From: Deltaproteobacteria bacterium
Lineage (GTDB): Bacteria > UBA10199 > JACPAL01 > GCA-016699445
DNA length: 64,000 bases
NCBI GenBank assembly: GCA_016699445.1
Contig: CP064976.1
Span: 1,178,001 to 1,242,000, forward strand
Reading direction: 5' to 3'
The notes under the pieces are model-generated. The model was not told where the DNA came from, searched no databases, and saw only the letters and a program-made list of their open reading frames with translations. Below, piece after piece: positions 1 through 9,315 of the stretch (position 1 is the first letter of the stretch; every line of letters starts with the position of its first letter). The position numbers were made by a program, and so were the translations under genes.

Positions 1-192
1 CTATCTTTGCCTCAATGTCCTCCAGGAATTATCACTCGATTTCATGATTTTGCTTTTTCTGTTCCAGAGAGACTGGCAAATCTTTTAGAATCAAATCCTA
101 ATCTCAAAAACAGACTTGAAGATCTTCTATCTCCAACATCAGCCTTGGATCGCTACATCCTCCAACAAAGTAATTGTCGGTGCCCTCTTTGA
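1..192 (+). CDS. C-terminal fragment of an unrecognised gene, cut by the window edge
   Basis: The reading frame is open from base 1 to a TGA at 190-192 and has no convincing start, so it is probably the last ~63 codons of a gene that begins outside the window. The peptide ends in a cysteine-containing tail (CRCPL) and shows no motif I recognise. The next gene starts 18 bases downstream on the same strand, compatible with co-transcription. A chance open frame cannot be excluded. Confidence 0.4.
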   Translation, partial: LSLPQCPPGIITRFHDFAFSVPERLANLLESNPNLKNRLEDLLSPTSALDRYILQQSNCRCPL

Positions 193-209
193 AATGCTAC
201 CGAAGCTTG

Positions 210-1100
210 ATGACTTTCAAAAAATTATTCATTTTTTTTACGTTCTTTTTCCCCATAACCACTTACGCCACCCAACCATTCTACCTCTCAGGCGATGGAA
301 AAATTTCTCTGACAAATCCTAAAACCAATCAGAAACTCTCAGTCACTTATTTTGATCATAATTTTTCCCAAAAGGCTTTGTCTCAAATCAATTCTCTTTT
401 TGGGATCAAGTCCTCTGAAAAAGATGAATGGGTCTCACCTCGATTGATTTCTCTACTGGATTTTCTCCAAGATCATTTTTCTCAAGGAATGATCACCATC
501 GTCTCCGGCTATCGCAGCCCTGAGTACAATGAAGGCTTGAGAAAAAAAGGTCGGCAAGCAGCTATGACCAGCTTGCATATTGAAGGGATGGCCTCCGATA
601 TCAATATCGAAGGGGTCGAAGGAAAAGACTTATGGGTGTATGTGCGCAATCTGGAATGTTGTGGAGCGGGTTATTATCAAGGAAAAGGAATTCATATCGA
701 CACTGGCCCGGTACGGTTTTGGGATCAGACATCTACCAAGGTTAAAGAGAAACTTGGTGCTCGCAATAAATTGATTATCGCTAATACAGACAAAGATTTT
801 TACACCTCTGGAGAAAAAGGCTCTCTTATCTTGGCTCGCATCACAGATTATCCCATTATGATTCATAAAAAAGGTGTGATCAAAAAAGATAACAAAGTCA
901 TCGGCGATGTTTTTTTAGAAACAGACAAAGAGGATTGTGTTTTAATCAAAAACCGTCATCAAGCCCGAAACCTTTTCTTCACCCTCACCGAAAAATCCAA
1001 GAAAGCTGAAAAAGCCAAACTTGAGTTTTCATTTTGCGAAAAGGCCTTTCCTGAAATGAAGGATTCCATCTCGTCTAACCCATTTTCAATCACAAAATAA
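210..1100 (+). CDS. Exported M15-type (DUF882/YcbK-like) murein peptidase-like protein
   Basis: The N-terminus has basic residues followed by a phenylalanine-rich hydrophobic stretch and an ATYA-type cleavage site, so a Sec signal peptide is likely. I take the ATG at 210 rather than the TTG at 174 because it places the signal peptide at the very start. The central region carries SGYRSPEYN, SLHIEGMASDI and GIHIDTG, matching the zinc-ligand pattern of peptidase M15/DUF882 proteins: His and Asp in SxHxxGxAxD plus a later His. Members of the family cleave or bind peptidoglycan stem peptides in the periplasm. About 130 C-terminal residues after this domain are unassigned. No partner gene is obvious, since a toxin-antitoxin pair follows. 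Confidence 0.75.
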   Translation: MTFKKLFIFFTFFFPITTYATQPFYLSGDGKISLTNPKTNQKLSVTYFDHNFSQKALSQINSLFGIKSSEKDEWVSPRLISLLDFLQDHFSQGMITIVSGYRSPEYNEGLRKKGRQAAMTSLHIEGMASDINIEGVEGKDLWVYVRNLECCGAGYYQGKGIHIDTGPVRFWDQTSTKVKEKLGARNKLIIANTDKDFYTSGEKGSLILARITDYPIMIHKKGVIKKDNKVIGDVFLETDKEDCVLIKNRHQARNLFFTLTEKSKKAEKAKLEFSFCEKAFPEMKDSISSNPFSITK

Positions 1101-1111
1101 TCCGACTAAAA

Positions 1112-1148
1112 TGACGAATTAAATAGATTATAAGCTAATTATTCGTCA
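1112..1148. promoter_or_regulatory. Candidate HipB operator: inverted repeat upstream of hipBA
   Basis: Perfect 8-bp arms TGACGAAT (1112-1119) and ATTCGTCA (1141-1148) flank an AT-rich centre with a TTATAA core. The repeat ends 13 bases before the hipB start codon. HipB-type antitoxins bind inverted repeats in their own promoter, so an autoregulatory operator is the natural reading. This is inference from position and symmetry. Confidence 0.5.
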
Positions 1149-1161
1149 ATATTGTCGTATT

Positions 1162-1509
1162 ATGATAATATCTCAAAACCTTTCCGACAAGGCTGTCTTA
1201 AGGGAGCTTGGACAACGTGTTGCCCAAACAAGACTTGATCACAATAAAACACAGGCAGCTTTGGCAGCGCAGGCAGGAATTTCCAAACGCACCCTTGAAA
1301 GGTTTGAAGCCGGTGAGTCATTACAGCTCTCAAGCTTTATCCGAATTTTCCGAGCTCTTAATTTAACAGATCGCTTTGATTTATTAATTTCACCCACTCT
1401 TCCTAGCCCAATCGCCCAATTAAAACTCCAAGGCAAAAAGCGGCAACGGGCTTCCTCAAAAATAATAAATATTAAAAAATCTTCATGGGTCTGGGGTGAT
1501 CAGAAATGA
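1162..1509 (+). CDS. hipB: HipB-like XRE-family antitoxin
   Basis: A 115-residue protein with an XRE-type helix-turn-helix at about residues 12-70 (LRELGQRVAQTRLDHNKTQAALAAQAGISKRTLERFEAG), the usual fold of HipB antitoxins. The tail is short, basic and lysine-rich. The stop codon overlaps the start of the downstream HipA gene by four bases (ATGA), the standard arrangement of a translationally coupled toxin-antitoxin pair. It should repress its own promoter and neutralise the kinase. An inverted repeat lies just upstream. Other XRE regulators look similar; the adjacent HipA makes this assignment firm. Confidence 0.85.
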   Translation: MIISQNLSDKAVLRELGQRVAQTRLDHNKTQAALAAQAGISKRTLERFEAGESLQLSSFIRIFRALNLTDRFDLLISPTLPSPIAQLKLQGKKRQRASSKIINIKKSSWVWGDQK

Positions 1510-2804
1510 CAACAATAGCTCAAGTTGAACTTTGGGGCACCATCATTGGAGCTGTGTCTTTAGCGAATGAAAACAGCGACGCAGCTTTTCAATACGATCC
1601 TGATTTTTTAAATAGTGGGATTGAGCTCTCACCACTGATGATGCCGCTGAGTCAGAAGGTTTATACATTTTCACTTCCTCAAAATACTTTTCATGGATTA
1701 CCCGGACTTCTTTCGGATTCACTTCCGGATAAATTTGGAAATACACTGATAGATGCATGGCTTGCTACTCAGGGAAGAAGCCCTCAAAGCTTCAATGCTG
1801 TCGAGAGATTGTGCTACATGGGGCGTCGTGGGATGGGAGCATTAGAATTTGTACCCAGCTTGGGACCTAAACAAGAGAAATCAAAAAAAGTCGACGTAGC
1901 CAACTTGGTCACATTGGCTTCGGAAATTTTAAATCAACGCAATAATCTCAAGACTACTTTTAGAAAAAGAGAAGATGCTTTAAGTGATATATTGCGCGTA
2001 GGCACTTCAGCTGGTGGAGCCCGTGCCAAAGCAGTGATTGTCTGGAATCGCAAAACTCACGAAGTGCGTTCCGGGCAAATCGAGTCAGGTGATGGGTTTG
2101 AAAATTGGCTTATAAAATTTGATGGAGTCTCTGGAAATAAAGACAAAGAGCTTGAAGATCCAAAAGGTTATGGAGCTATCGAATATGCCTATTCTCTCAT
2201 GGCTCAAGAGGCAGGTATTGAGATGAGCGAATGCCGTCTTCTGGAAGAAAATGGCAGACAGCATTTCATGACTCGTCGTTTTGATCGCCTTGAGAATGGA
2301 CAAAAACTGCACATGCAATCCCTGGCAGCTATTGCTCATTTTGATTATCACAACCCTGGAGCTTATTCTTATGAACAAGCTTTTCTTGTAATGCGTCAGC
2401 TCAAACTGCCGATACGATTCAATGAACAACTATTTCGCCGCATGGTTTTTAATATTCTAGGACGCAATCAAGATGATCATGTTAAAAATATCGCTTTTTT
2501 GATGGATAGAGAAGGTCAATGGTCTTTGTCACCTGCGTTTGATGTCACTTATAGTTACAACCCACAAGGCCAGTGGACGTCCCGACATCAAATGACTCTC
2601 AATGGGAAACGTGAAAACTTTACCCTCGAAGATTTTCTCACAGTTGCCAAAACAGCTCTCCTGAAGCGTGGCCGTGCTGAAACTGTCATCGAAGAAGTCC
2701 GTAGTGTGATGACCAAGTGGAATCACTATGCTGAAAAAGCTTCTGTCTCAGAGCCTTTTAAAGAAAAAATTCAGAAAGCCCTGATTCTAAGAATACAGAA
2801 ATAA
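1506..2804 (+). CDS. hipA: HipA-like serine/threonine kinase toxin
   Basis: 432 residues, the normal length for HipA kinases. Visible family features in order are the N-terminal GLLSDSLPDKFG segment, a GTSAGGARAKAV nucleotide-binding segment near residue 165, FMTRRFDR, a catalytic-loop motif GRNQDDHVKN near residue 320 and SPAFDVTYS near residue 345. The last two are the HipA equivalents of the kinase catalytic Asp/Asn and metal-binding Asp, and both look intact. E. coli HipA phosphorylates glutamyl-tRNA synthetase and induces dormancy; the target here is unknown. Translation is coupled to the antitoxin by a 4-bp overlap. Confidence 0.88.
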   Translation: MTTIAQVELWGTIIGAVSLANENSDAAFQYDPDFLNSGIELSPLMMPLSQKVYTFSLPQNTFHGLPGLLSDSLPDKFGNTLIDAWLATQGRSPQSFNAVERLCYMGRRGMGALEFVPSLGPKQEKSKKVDVANLVTLASEILNQRNNLKTTFRKREDALSDILRVGTSAGGARAKAVIVWNRKTHEVRSGQIESGDGFENWLIKFDGVSGNKDKELEDPKGYGAIEYAYSLMAQEAGIEMSECRLLEENGRQHFMTRRFDRLENGQKLHMQSLAAIAHFDYHNPGAYSYEQAFLVMRQLKLPIRFNEQLFRRMVFNILGRNQDDHVKNIAFLMDREGQWSLSPAFDVTYSYNPQGQWTSRHQMTLNGKRENFTLEDFLTVAKTALLKRGRAETVIEEVRSVMTKWNHYAEKASVSEPFKEKIQKALILRIQK

Positions 2805-2867
2805 ATTAACGATTGGCACTCCTAAGCTTTTTCACTAAGCCATGCAGAATTTTTAAAGGAGCGACAC

Positions 2868-4256
2868 ATGTCATTTCGTACCGAAAGTGATTCTATGGGG
2901 GAAGTCCATATTCCTGAAGAATTTCTCTATGGAGCTTCCACTCAAAGAGCTGTTGAAAATTTTCAAATCTCTACACGTCATTTTGATCGGAGATTTATCG
3001 AAGCTCTAGGACTCATCAAGTGGGCTTCCGCTTTGGCTAATGAGGAGTTAGGCAAACTCGACTCAAATTTGGCTCAAGTAATTGCTGAAAAATCTTTGGA
3101 AGTCGCGGAAGCAAAATATGACGAGCATTTCATTCTCGATATTTATCAAACAGGATCAGGCACTTCGACCAACATGAATGCTAATGAAGTCATCACCAAC
3201 TTAGCCAACCCAAGCTTGGGGGGCACGATCGGAACAAAGTCTCCTGTGCACCCCAATGACCACGTCAACATGGGGCAGTCATCCAATGACGTCATCCCAA
3301 CAGCTATTCACGTCGGAGCTGCTTTAGGCATTGCCAAAGGTTTGATTCCGGCGCTGCGATTACTTCACGAAGCTTTTGTCGCTAAAGCTCGCGAGTTTTC
3401 CTCAATTGTCAAAATTGGTCGCACCCATCTTCAAGATGCCACACCAGTCACACTCGGTCAGGAATTTTCAGGATTTGCTGCTCAGATTTCTCACAACATG
3501 TCTCGGTTAGACATTGCTTTGGAAGGCTTGGAAGAATTGGCCATTGGCGGTACCGCTGTCGGTACAGGCATCAACACCCATCCCGAATTTGCCGCTAAAG
3601 TCTGTGAACATCTTTCCAAAAAAACAGGTTTGAGATTTTATGAAGCTAAAAATCATTTTGAAGCACAGGCAGCTAAAGACGCTTGTGTCTTCGCCAGTGG
3701 AGCTTTGAAAACACTCGCTATCTCGCTGATGAAAATTGCCAATGACATCCGCTGGATGGCTTCAGGTCCCCGCTGTGGCATCGGCGAAATTTTTCTACCC
3801 GAACTTCAACCTGGATCTTCGATCATGCCGGGCAAAGTGAATCCGGTTATTCCGGAATCCATCATGCAAATTTCTGCACAAGTGCAAGGGAACGACTTGG
3901 CTGTGCAGATCGGTGGCCAGCATGGAAATTTTGAGCTCAACGTCATGATGCCTGTCATCGCTGGAAATCTTTTTGAATCGATCAATCTTCTCACCAACGG
4001 CTGTCACATGTTTGCTGATAAATGTGTCAAAGGCATTATGGTGAATGAAGATCGTTGTCAGGAGTTGGTTGAAAAAAGCCTCATGTTAGTCACCAATCTC
4101 AATGCTGTCATTGGCTACGATAAAGCCGCTGATGTCGCCAAAAAAGCTTTTAAAGAAAATAAATCTTTGCGTGAAATTTTATTATCCGAAAATCTCATCA
4201 CTGAAGAACAGGCCAACCAACTCCTCGATCCAACAACGATGCTCAGTCCAAAATAG
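2868..4256 (+). CDS. fumC: Class II fumarate hydratase
   Basis: 462 residues, the usual class II length. It interconverts fumarate and malate in the TCA cycle and needs no iron-sulfur cluster. The superfamily signature GSSIMPGKVNP is present near residues 316-326. TGSGTSTNMNANEV and the GRTHLQDATPVTLGQ segment around residue 185 are also visible and belong to the fumarase/aspartase active site. An AAAGGAG ribosome-binding site lies about six bases before the ATG. The gene is convergent with the barrel gene: its stop codon directly abuts the stop of that gene with no spacer. Aconitase elsewhere in the window is the other TCA enzyme. Confidence 0.95.
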   Translation: MSFRTESDSMGEVHIPEEFLYGASTQRAVENFQISTRHFDRRFIEALGLIKWASALANEELGKLDSNLAQVIAEKSLEVAEAKYDEHFILDIYQTGSGTSTNMNANEVITNLANPSLGGTIGTKSPVHPNDHVNMGQSSNDVIPTAIHVGAALGIAKGLIPALRLLHEAFVAKAREFSSIVKIGRTHLQDATPVTLGQEFSGFAAQISHNMSRLDIALEGLEELAIGGTAVGTGINTHPEFAAKVCEHLSKKTGLRFYEAKNHFEAQAAKDACVFASGALKTLAISLMKIANDIRWMASGPRCGIGEIFLPELQPGSSIMPGKVNPVIPESIMQISAQVQGNDLAVQIGGQHGNFELNVMMPVIAGNLFESINLLTNGCHMFADKCVKGIMVNEDRCQELVEKSLMLVTNLNAVIGYDKAADVAKKAFKENKSLREILLSENLITEEQANQLLDPTTMLSPK

Positions 4257-4787
4257 TTAAAAATACCACCGCAAATCTGCCGAAAGACCGTAGGCGGTGT
4301 TGTTGTGCCCATTCGTCCGAGCGTAATCGACTTTGACTTCGGGAGAGAGGGCAAAGCGTTTGGTGAGGCGCAATTCGTAACCAGTTGCAAAACCTAGTCC
4401 TAAACCAGCCTTGGATGTGGTAATTGTGGAAGGTCCTGATTTGTAGCTGGTCACCGCAAATCCTAATCCTGGACGCACGTAGAATTGATCTGTCAGAAAA
4501 AATTGTCCTGATAATAAGCTCGCATAACCAGCAGCTTCGTCATTGCGAAAAGTGGCTGCTGAAGCGCCTTCATACATCAAAAGAAATTTTTCATTGAATC
4601 CCCCTCCTATTTTAAAGCCTGCCAAGAGAGCTCCAGTATTAGCAGCCGGACTTCCAATATGGACGCCTCCTCCACCGAGATCAAAACCGACGAAGAAACC
4701 TTGTCGACTGGTTTTTTCATCTGAAGCTCTCCCCAGTGAAGAAAGAGCTGTTAATACGATAATGCCGATGAGTATTTTTGTTTTCAT
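4257..4787 (-). CDS. Small outer-membrane beta-barrel protein
   Basis: 176 residues with a typical signal peptide (MKTKILIGIIVLTALSSLGRA) followed by alternating glycine/aromatic segments and a terminal WYF. The final aromatic residue is the usual BAM recognition end of outer-membrane barrels. The length suits an eight-stranded barrel of the OmpW/OmpX/OprF-N type. A good ribosome-binding site (AAAGGAG) precedes the ATG. No catalytic motif is visible and no function can be assigned. It is monocistronic and convergent with fumC. Confidence 0.7.
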   Translation of the reverse strand: MKTKILIGIIVLTALSSLGRASDEKTSRQGFFVGFDLGGGGVHIGSPAANTGALLAGFKIGGGFNEKFLLMYEGASAATFRNDEAAGYASLLSGQFFLTDQFYVRPGLGFAVTSYKSGPSTITTSKAGLGLGFATGYELRLTKRFALSPEVKVDYARTNGHNNTAYGLSADLRWYF

Positions 4788-4885
4788 AATGTCTCCTTTG
4801 TTATGAAAATATCTCTAGAGGATTTTTTTATAAGAGGAAGAAAACTACGTTTAGAAATGCACGAAGTGTGGACTCTTAGAATACA

Positions 4886-5467
4886 CTACAATTTTGGAAT
4901 AATGTTGAATGTCTGAAAGATGTGATCGATTTCATCGCTCAAGGCAAGGGCTTGGTCTCGAGTCGCAGCGACAATCTCTAGACGCATCCAAAAAACATCC
5001 CGATCCGAACGAATATAAATATCTGATAAAAATCCTCCGTGAGGACCGGGATCTTCATTCTCATAAACATTACCTTCCAGACCTGCCGTATCAGGATCGT
5101 TCAGCGGAACATTTTGAATTGCTCCTGTTGGATGACGCCTTCTAATAAAAGCTTCCAGACTTTCTCCCTCACTCAATACTGAACCAAAAAAAGTCAGTCG
5201 TGTTTGATCTTTTTTTAATAAAGCTAAAATCAAAGTGGCACTATCAATATCTGTAAACGCATCGGATGTCGGAGGGTGCGTCTCGTCGAATTCACGAAAC
5301 ATCCAACCCGCGGGCAAATCCATTGTCACGTCGTAATCCGGAGAATCAATTTTACGCTGACCCGGAGCGTTGTCGGCGGGGCTGACGGGACTCGAGACTT
5401 CCGTCCCTCGACCACCACAAGCCATTAAGGCGCCTAAACTGAAAAGAATGATTATTTTTTTTACCAT
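4886..5467 (-). CDS. Putative lipoprotein of unknown function
   Basis: 193 residues starting with a lipoprotein signal (MVKKIIILFSLGALMACGG); the Cys after LMA would be the acylated residue. The remainder reads as a small mixed alpha/beta globular domain with no motif I recognise. Its start overlaps the end of the upstream TIGR02147-type gene by seven bases, so the two are probably translated together. TIGR02147 proteins often sit next to a small exported or lipoprotein gene, which supports a functional pair, but the role is unknown. Confidence 0.65.
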   Translation of the reverse strand: MVKKIIILFSLGALMACGGRGTEVSSPVSPADNAPGQRKIDSPDYDVTMDLPAGWMFREFDETHPPTSDAFTDIDSATLILALLKKDQTRLTFFGSVLSEGESLEAFIRRRHPTGAIQNVPLNDPDTAGLEGNVYENEDPGPHGGFLSDIYIRSDRDVFWMRLEIVAATRDQALALSDEIDHIFQTFNIIPKL

Positions 5468-6300
5468 ACTACCTCCGAAAGCGGAAAAGCCTGAAGATTG
5501 ATCTGATAGATCACTTCTTTATCCTCAGGCGTATCGGCCATCGAGTGAATTTCACGACGCACCTGATTTAATCGTTCACGAATTTTTTCATACTGCTTTT
5601 TGGACACACTAATTGTGAGCGCAGAAATATCGCGATCGGCTGTTCGGTGCTTTTCCAAAGACTCACTGGCCTTGCGCAGCATCTCTCGATGAAAATTGAT
5701 CAAAGCCAACATTCCCATTTCTGGACTGGTCGTGATCTTATCGACAGTTTGCTTTAATCGACCATGGCTATCTCGTGTAAGAAGATTAAGCGTGAGTAAA
5801 ATCTGAATAGCTTTTTAATTTCTTCGGCATGAAGTTTGGATCTTAATCGACGATTAATCCACACTGGATCTTCGCGAAAATCCTTCAATGTCACCAGCTC
5901 GTAGCGCCACAAAATGCCAATTGGAAAAATACGTATACTGAGACGCATCCAGAGGCCGCACATCCTGATAGCTCTTCGAACGCATCACACGTTCATAATA
6001 AAAATTTTTCTCTTCCACACTCTGAGCTTGGTCAAAATGCACTAGAGTCTCGAAAAATTGGGTTTCTTCTTTAGTGAGCTTGAAGGCTTTGGCAAATTTA
6101 TGAATCGCATCCGCACTCAAGTTTCGTTTCCCATCGATAATGAGCTTTAAAAAATTAGAGGATTTCAGCCCCGCCAATCGTGAAAATGTCCGAAACGAAA
6201 AGCCTAACTTTTCGTCTTTTTTAAACTGAAACAAATCCCGCAAAAACGTACGGTAGTTGAGGTATTCAAAAATATGAGGTCGTGTGGTCATCATAAACAA
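5461..6300 (-). CDS. TIGR02147-family protein, reading frame broken twice
   Basis: The frame starts at 6300 with FEYLNYRTFLRDLFQFKK and FRTFSRLAGLKSSNFLKLIIDGKRNLS, the typical helix-turn-helix-like N-terminus of TIGR02147 proteins. YTYFSNWHFVALR, then ELVTLKDFREDPVWINRRL, then LLTLNLLTRDSHGRLKQT and INLQAFPLSEV follow in successive frames. The total of about 280 residues matches the family. One break lies near 5900. The second lies in a run of five T at 5812-5816 (A on the coding strand), and adding one base restores the frame. I read it as one gene with sequencing indels; true decay is possible. Members are thought to be regulators found mainly in Fibrobacter and delta-type proteobacteria. 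Confidence 0.7.
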
Positions 6301-6378
6301 CTAGACCCTTATCGTGAAGAATCCAAAAAAGATGCTCACAAAAGACGGATAGTGTGTACTAGGGGTCTACATATCAAT

Positions 6379-7992
6379 TTATGTAGTGAGCTTGCGCATA
6401 TTTCGAGTGGATTCTAGATTGACACCTGCCAACTCAACTTCTGGCACCCCTTCAAGAGCGACTTCTCCTTCTCCTAGTTCGACGACAACTTCAATTTCTG
6501 GATCAGCTGCCCCTTCAGGAGCTCCCTCGGTAGTGCTTGGCATTTCACCGAGCTCTGTTACCTTTACAGGATTTTGCAATCTTTCTAAGAAATTATTCCA
6601 TGCAGCCTCTTTATCCCGCATAAATGGATGAGGAATAAAACGACAACCGGCCACCATATCCGCTAAGAAGTTTTGCATAGCGAGAGTGACTACTTTTTTA
6701 TCACCCAATTCTCTTCTTTGTTCTTCAGACATATTCGTCTCAAATGCCTCTTCTAAAGCATTAAAGTGATCCTGACAGCCATCGACATAGGCTCTTCTTT
6801 TTTCTAAATATTCAACTCGAGTAGGGTGTAAGGTTATATTATTTTTTTCTGCGATTTCATTCAGGGCTGTAATAATTCTATCGATTATTTCCTTTAGAAC
6901 ATCCACACCCTTTTGGTTATCCAAAGTATATTTATCAGGTCTCTTAAGCCAATGTTTCAAACCTCCTATGAGCTCCATTAATCCATTTTCTTCAGAAGAT
7001 CGTGGAGATACAGGCTCTACCTCTGGAATCACTAAATCCGATATAGGCTGCAATTCATAATTGTGATCTTTTAATTTTATCAAACCTTCAAACATCGCAT
7101 TTATGTGACGAAAACCAGAACCACTGGGCGCTATTTGGTAACCCATAAAACTTCTCATTGCTACTTCCAGAGCATTAAAGGGAGTAGAAACTAAGGCTCC
7201 ATCGTCTGTACGCGAGCTAATGGGAGCCGCATTACCAAACCGAGTATCATCATTATCATCAAATGCATACTGACCGGGAAGACTCGTACGTGTAGGTTCA
7301 TCGGTTCTCTGACTTCTATGAGCTCTAAGTACTGCAGAAGAAAATAAATCTTTTAAATTATCGGTTATTTGTATTTTTTGAGCTCTATTCAAATCTTCCC
7401 ACACAACCTGCGTCCAATGATCAAAAGCCATGTGTGTTAAAGAAGTACGAACAGGGTCTGTTAATAAATCAGGGTCTGTAATATTATCTGCCAAACATAT
7501 ACTTGCCCCCATATAAATCAAAAACGTGGAAGCTTCGGCTCTTTTCAAAGAATCATTATGACACAAAGCAATTGTTAACTGTTCTTGATAAAAATCAGCA
7601 TTGTCTAAATTTTGTGGAATCACCCCACACATCTGTAAAAAAGCTGTAAAGCCTTCTAACTCAGGTAAACTCTCTGAAGAAACGTCATCCTTAAAAGCAT
7701 CAACTTTAACACCAAGCATTTTAGCATGCTCGGCTTTTGCCAGAACGGTTGTTGAAATGACTTCATTTTGAAAAAATTGAGAGGCTCCTCTAAATTGACT
7801 GTATAATTCTTGAGCGCGCGATTCGGGACTTTTACTCTCATCATAACAAGCCTTAAAAGTACTCTGCCACCTCGATTCAAGAGGCGCAGGCTCGCGTCCT
7901 GCTAATAAAGATCCTATAATTCCAGGACCTAAAGTACATACGGCCGTCATGTTAGGGTACAACCTAGCAAAATTTTGTACTGTAATAGCCAT
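6379..7992 (-). CDS. Unrecognised 537-residue protein with acidic tail
   Basis: A long, clean frame starting MAITVQNFARLYPN and ending in a glutamate-rich segment of about 50 residues before NMRKLTT. There is no signal peptide and no transmembrane helix, so it is probably cytoplasmic or exported by a non-Sec route. The body looks mostly helical. I do not recognise a domain. A GAAGGG-type ribosome-binding sequence precedes the ATG. It follows the kinase gene by 75 bases on the same strand, so the two probably form an operon and it could be a substrate or partner of that kinase. Confidence 0.6.
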   Translation of the reverse strand: MAITVQNFARLYPNMTAVCTLGPGIIGSLLAGREPAPLESRWQSTFKACYDESKSPESRAQELYSQFRGASQFFQNEVISTTVLAKAEHAKMLGVKVDAFKDDVSSESLPELEGFTAFLQMCGVIPQNLDNADFYQEQLTIALCHNDSLKRAEASTFLIYMGASICLADNITDPDLLTDPVRTSLTHMAFDHWTQVVWEDLNRAQKIQITDNLKDLFSSAVLRAHRSQRTDEPTRTSLPGQYAFDDNDDTRFGNAAPISSRTDDGALVSTPFNALEVAMRSFMGYQIAPSGSGFRHINAMFEGLIKLKDHNYELQPISDLVIPEVEPVSPRSSEENGLMELIGGLKHWLKRPDKYTLDNQKGVDVLKEIIDRIITALNEIAEKNNITLHPTRVEYLEKRRAYVDGCQDHFNALEEAFETNMSEEQRRELGDKKVVTLAMQNFLADMVAGCRFIPHPFMRDKEAAWNNFLERLQNPVKVTELGEMPSTTEGAPEGAADPEIEVVVELGEGEVALEGVPEVELAGVNLESTRNMRKLTT

Positions 7993-8067
7993 TCTTTCAT
8001 CCCTTCGTTTGATTAACGGATAAGGTTATCGGCTACTTTCTGATTTTGTTTCCTGTTTTTTTATTTT

Positions 8068-9132
8068 TTATGCAGCCGAGCTTGCGGAAGAGATGTTCAA
8101 AGGAAGAAAAGGAGTAAAAACACTTAAAACTTCTTGAAATGAAGGACGGTGTTCAGGCTGAGGGCTTAACATCATCAAAACTATGTCATTTAATGCTTTA
8201 GGAATACCATTGATGGGTTGCACACGCACAACTGTCCTCCCATCGGCAGGTCTGACAGTGTTGGGATTGCGACCTAAAATCTGACGGAGGACTTGTCCCA
8301 AAGCAAAAATATCCTGTTGGGTCATTGCTGTTTCATCCCCCGCAGATGTAGCGGACAATCTTTCCGGAGCGACAAAACCTCTCGTGGCTCCTGTACGAAT
8401 ATGGCGACCATCATTGATATTATCTCGATCGACTGAGGAGCCAAAATCCAACAAAAACACTTCACTGCTAGTATTTATAATAAATTGAGCAGCTTTTAAA
8501 TCTCGGTGAAGGATATGTGCTTTTGAATACAAATCATTAACTAACTTAACTACTTGGACAGCAGTCTGAATATGATCAAAAGAATATTTTCTCTGAGGAT
8601 TCGACAACATCGCTTGCAAATTAGAGCCTTCCAGCTCTTCCATAATAATAGAAGCTTCATGATCTGCTAAACTACTCACCCCAAAAACTTCAGGAGCTTT
8701 CAATCCCGCAGCTCTTATTTTGATTAATCGCCTAGCTTCCATCTCCACTCTTTGTTGAGCTACAGCTCTTTCTTCAGGAGAAGAGGCTCTATACGCTTTA
8801 ACCACAATCGACTGATTCAAGCTTCCACTCCAAGCTCGATGAACTGTGGATAAACCATCACGAGCTATGTGAAGAGAGTCTCCTAAAGCGAATGGTTGGC
8901 CTCCGACATACACAACACGACCAATAGAATGCTCTCCCGATTCGTGAGAGGTTCCTGCAGGTCTCACCGGATACCCACCTGTTATAGGAGGAACATTTTC
9001 TGGCAACAAAGGAAGTGGTACTGCCCTACTTTCCACAGGAGATGCTACAGGAGGCTGCAGGGCCACCTTTCCTAACGGCGAAAATGCCGTTAAACTGGCT
9101 GGAGATACAATTGTGGATAATGGCATGACCAT
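8068..9132 (-). CDS. Hanks-type Ser/Thr protein kinase with altered catalytic-loop Asn
   Basis: 354 residues: a proline/serine-rich N-terminal ~70 residues without a signal peptide, then a kinase domain. Visible are the VVKAY lysine (K112), HRDLKAAQF (HRD at 209-211), LLDFGSS (DFG at 229-231), the APERL segment and DIFALGQVLRQIL. At position 216 the Mg-binding Asn of the HRDLKxxN loop is Gln, which may weaken catalysis or mark an atypical or pseudo-kinase. There is no transmembrane anchor or PASTA domain. It precedes the 537-residue unknown gene in a likely operon and is divergent from the decaheme cytochrome gene. Confidence 0.8.
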   Translation of the reverse strand: MVMPLSTIVSPASLTAFSPLGKVALQPPVASPVESRAVPLPLLPENVPPITGGYPVRPAGTSHESGEHSIGRVVYVGGQPFALGDSLHIARDGLSTVHRAWSGSLNQSIVVKAYRASSPEERAVAQQRVEMEARRLIKIRAAGLKAPEVFGVSSLADHEASIIMEELEGSNLQAMLSNPQRKYSFDHIQTAVQVVKLVNDLYSKAHILHRDLKAAQFIINTSSEVFLLDFGSSVDRDNINDGRHIRTGATRGFVAPERLSATSAGDETAMTQQDIFALGQVLRQILGRNPNTVRPADGRTVVRVQPINGIPKALNDIVLMMLSPQPEHRPSFQEVLSVFTPFLPLNISSASSAA

Positions 9133-9315
9133 AAATGTAACCTGTGGATAAGTCCTTTAGAGCCCTTTGGTCAAACGGAATTTTTTTTGAATTTATATTA
9201 TTTTTCAAATAGATATGACACTCTGCGTCGGCATGACTCTCTTGCACCATTTTCTATAGTTCGTAATTTTTTATTGTGAGTCAGGAAAAACTTCCTTACA
9301 GAGTCACACCTTCTC

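Noticed and set aside
6379..7992. Secreted or membrane protein
   Set aside because: No signal peptide or hydrophobic helix is present.
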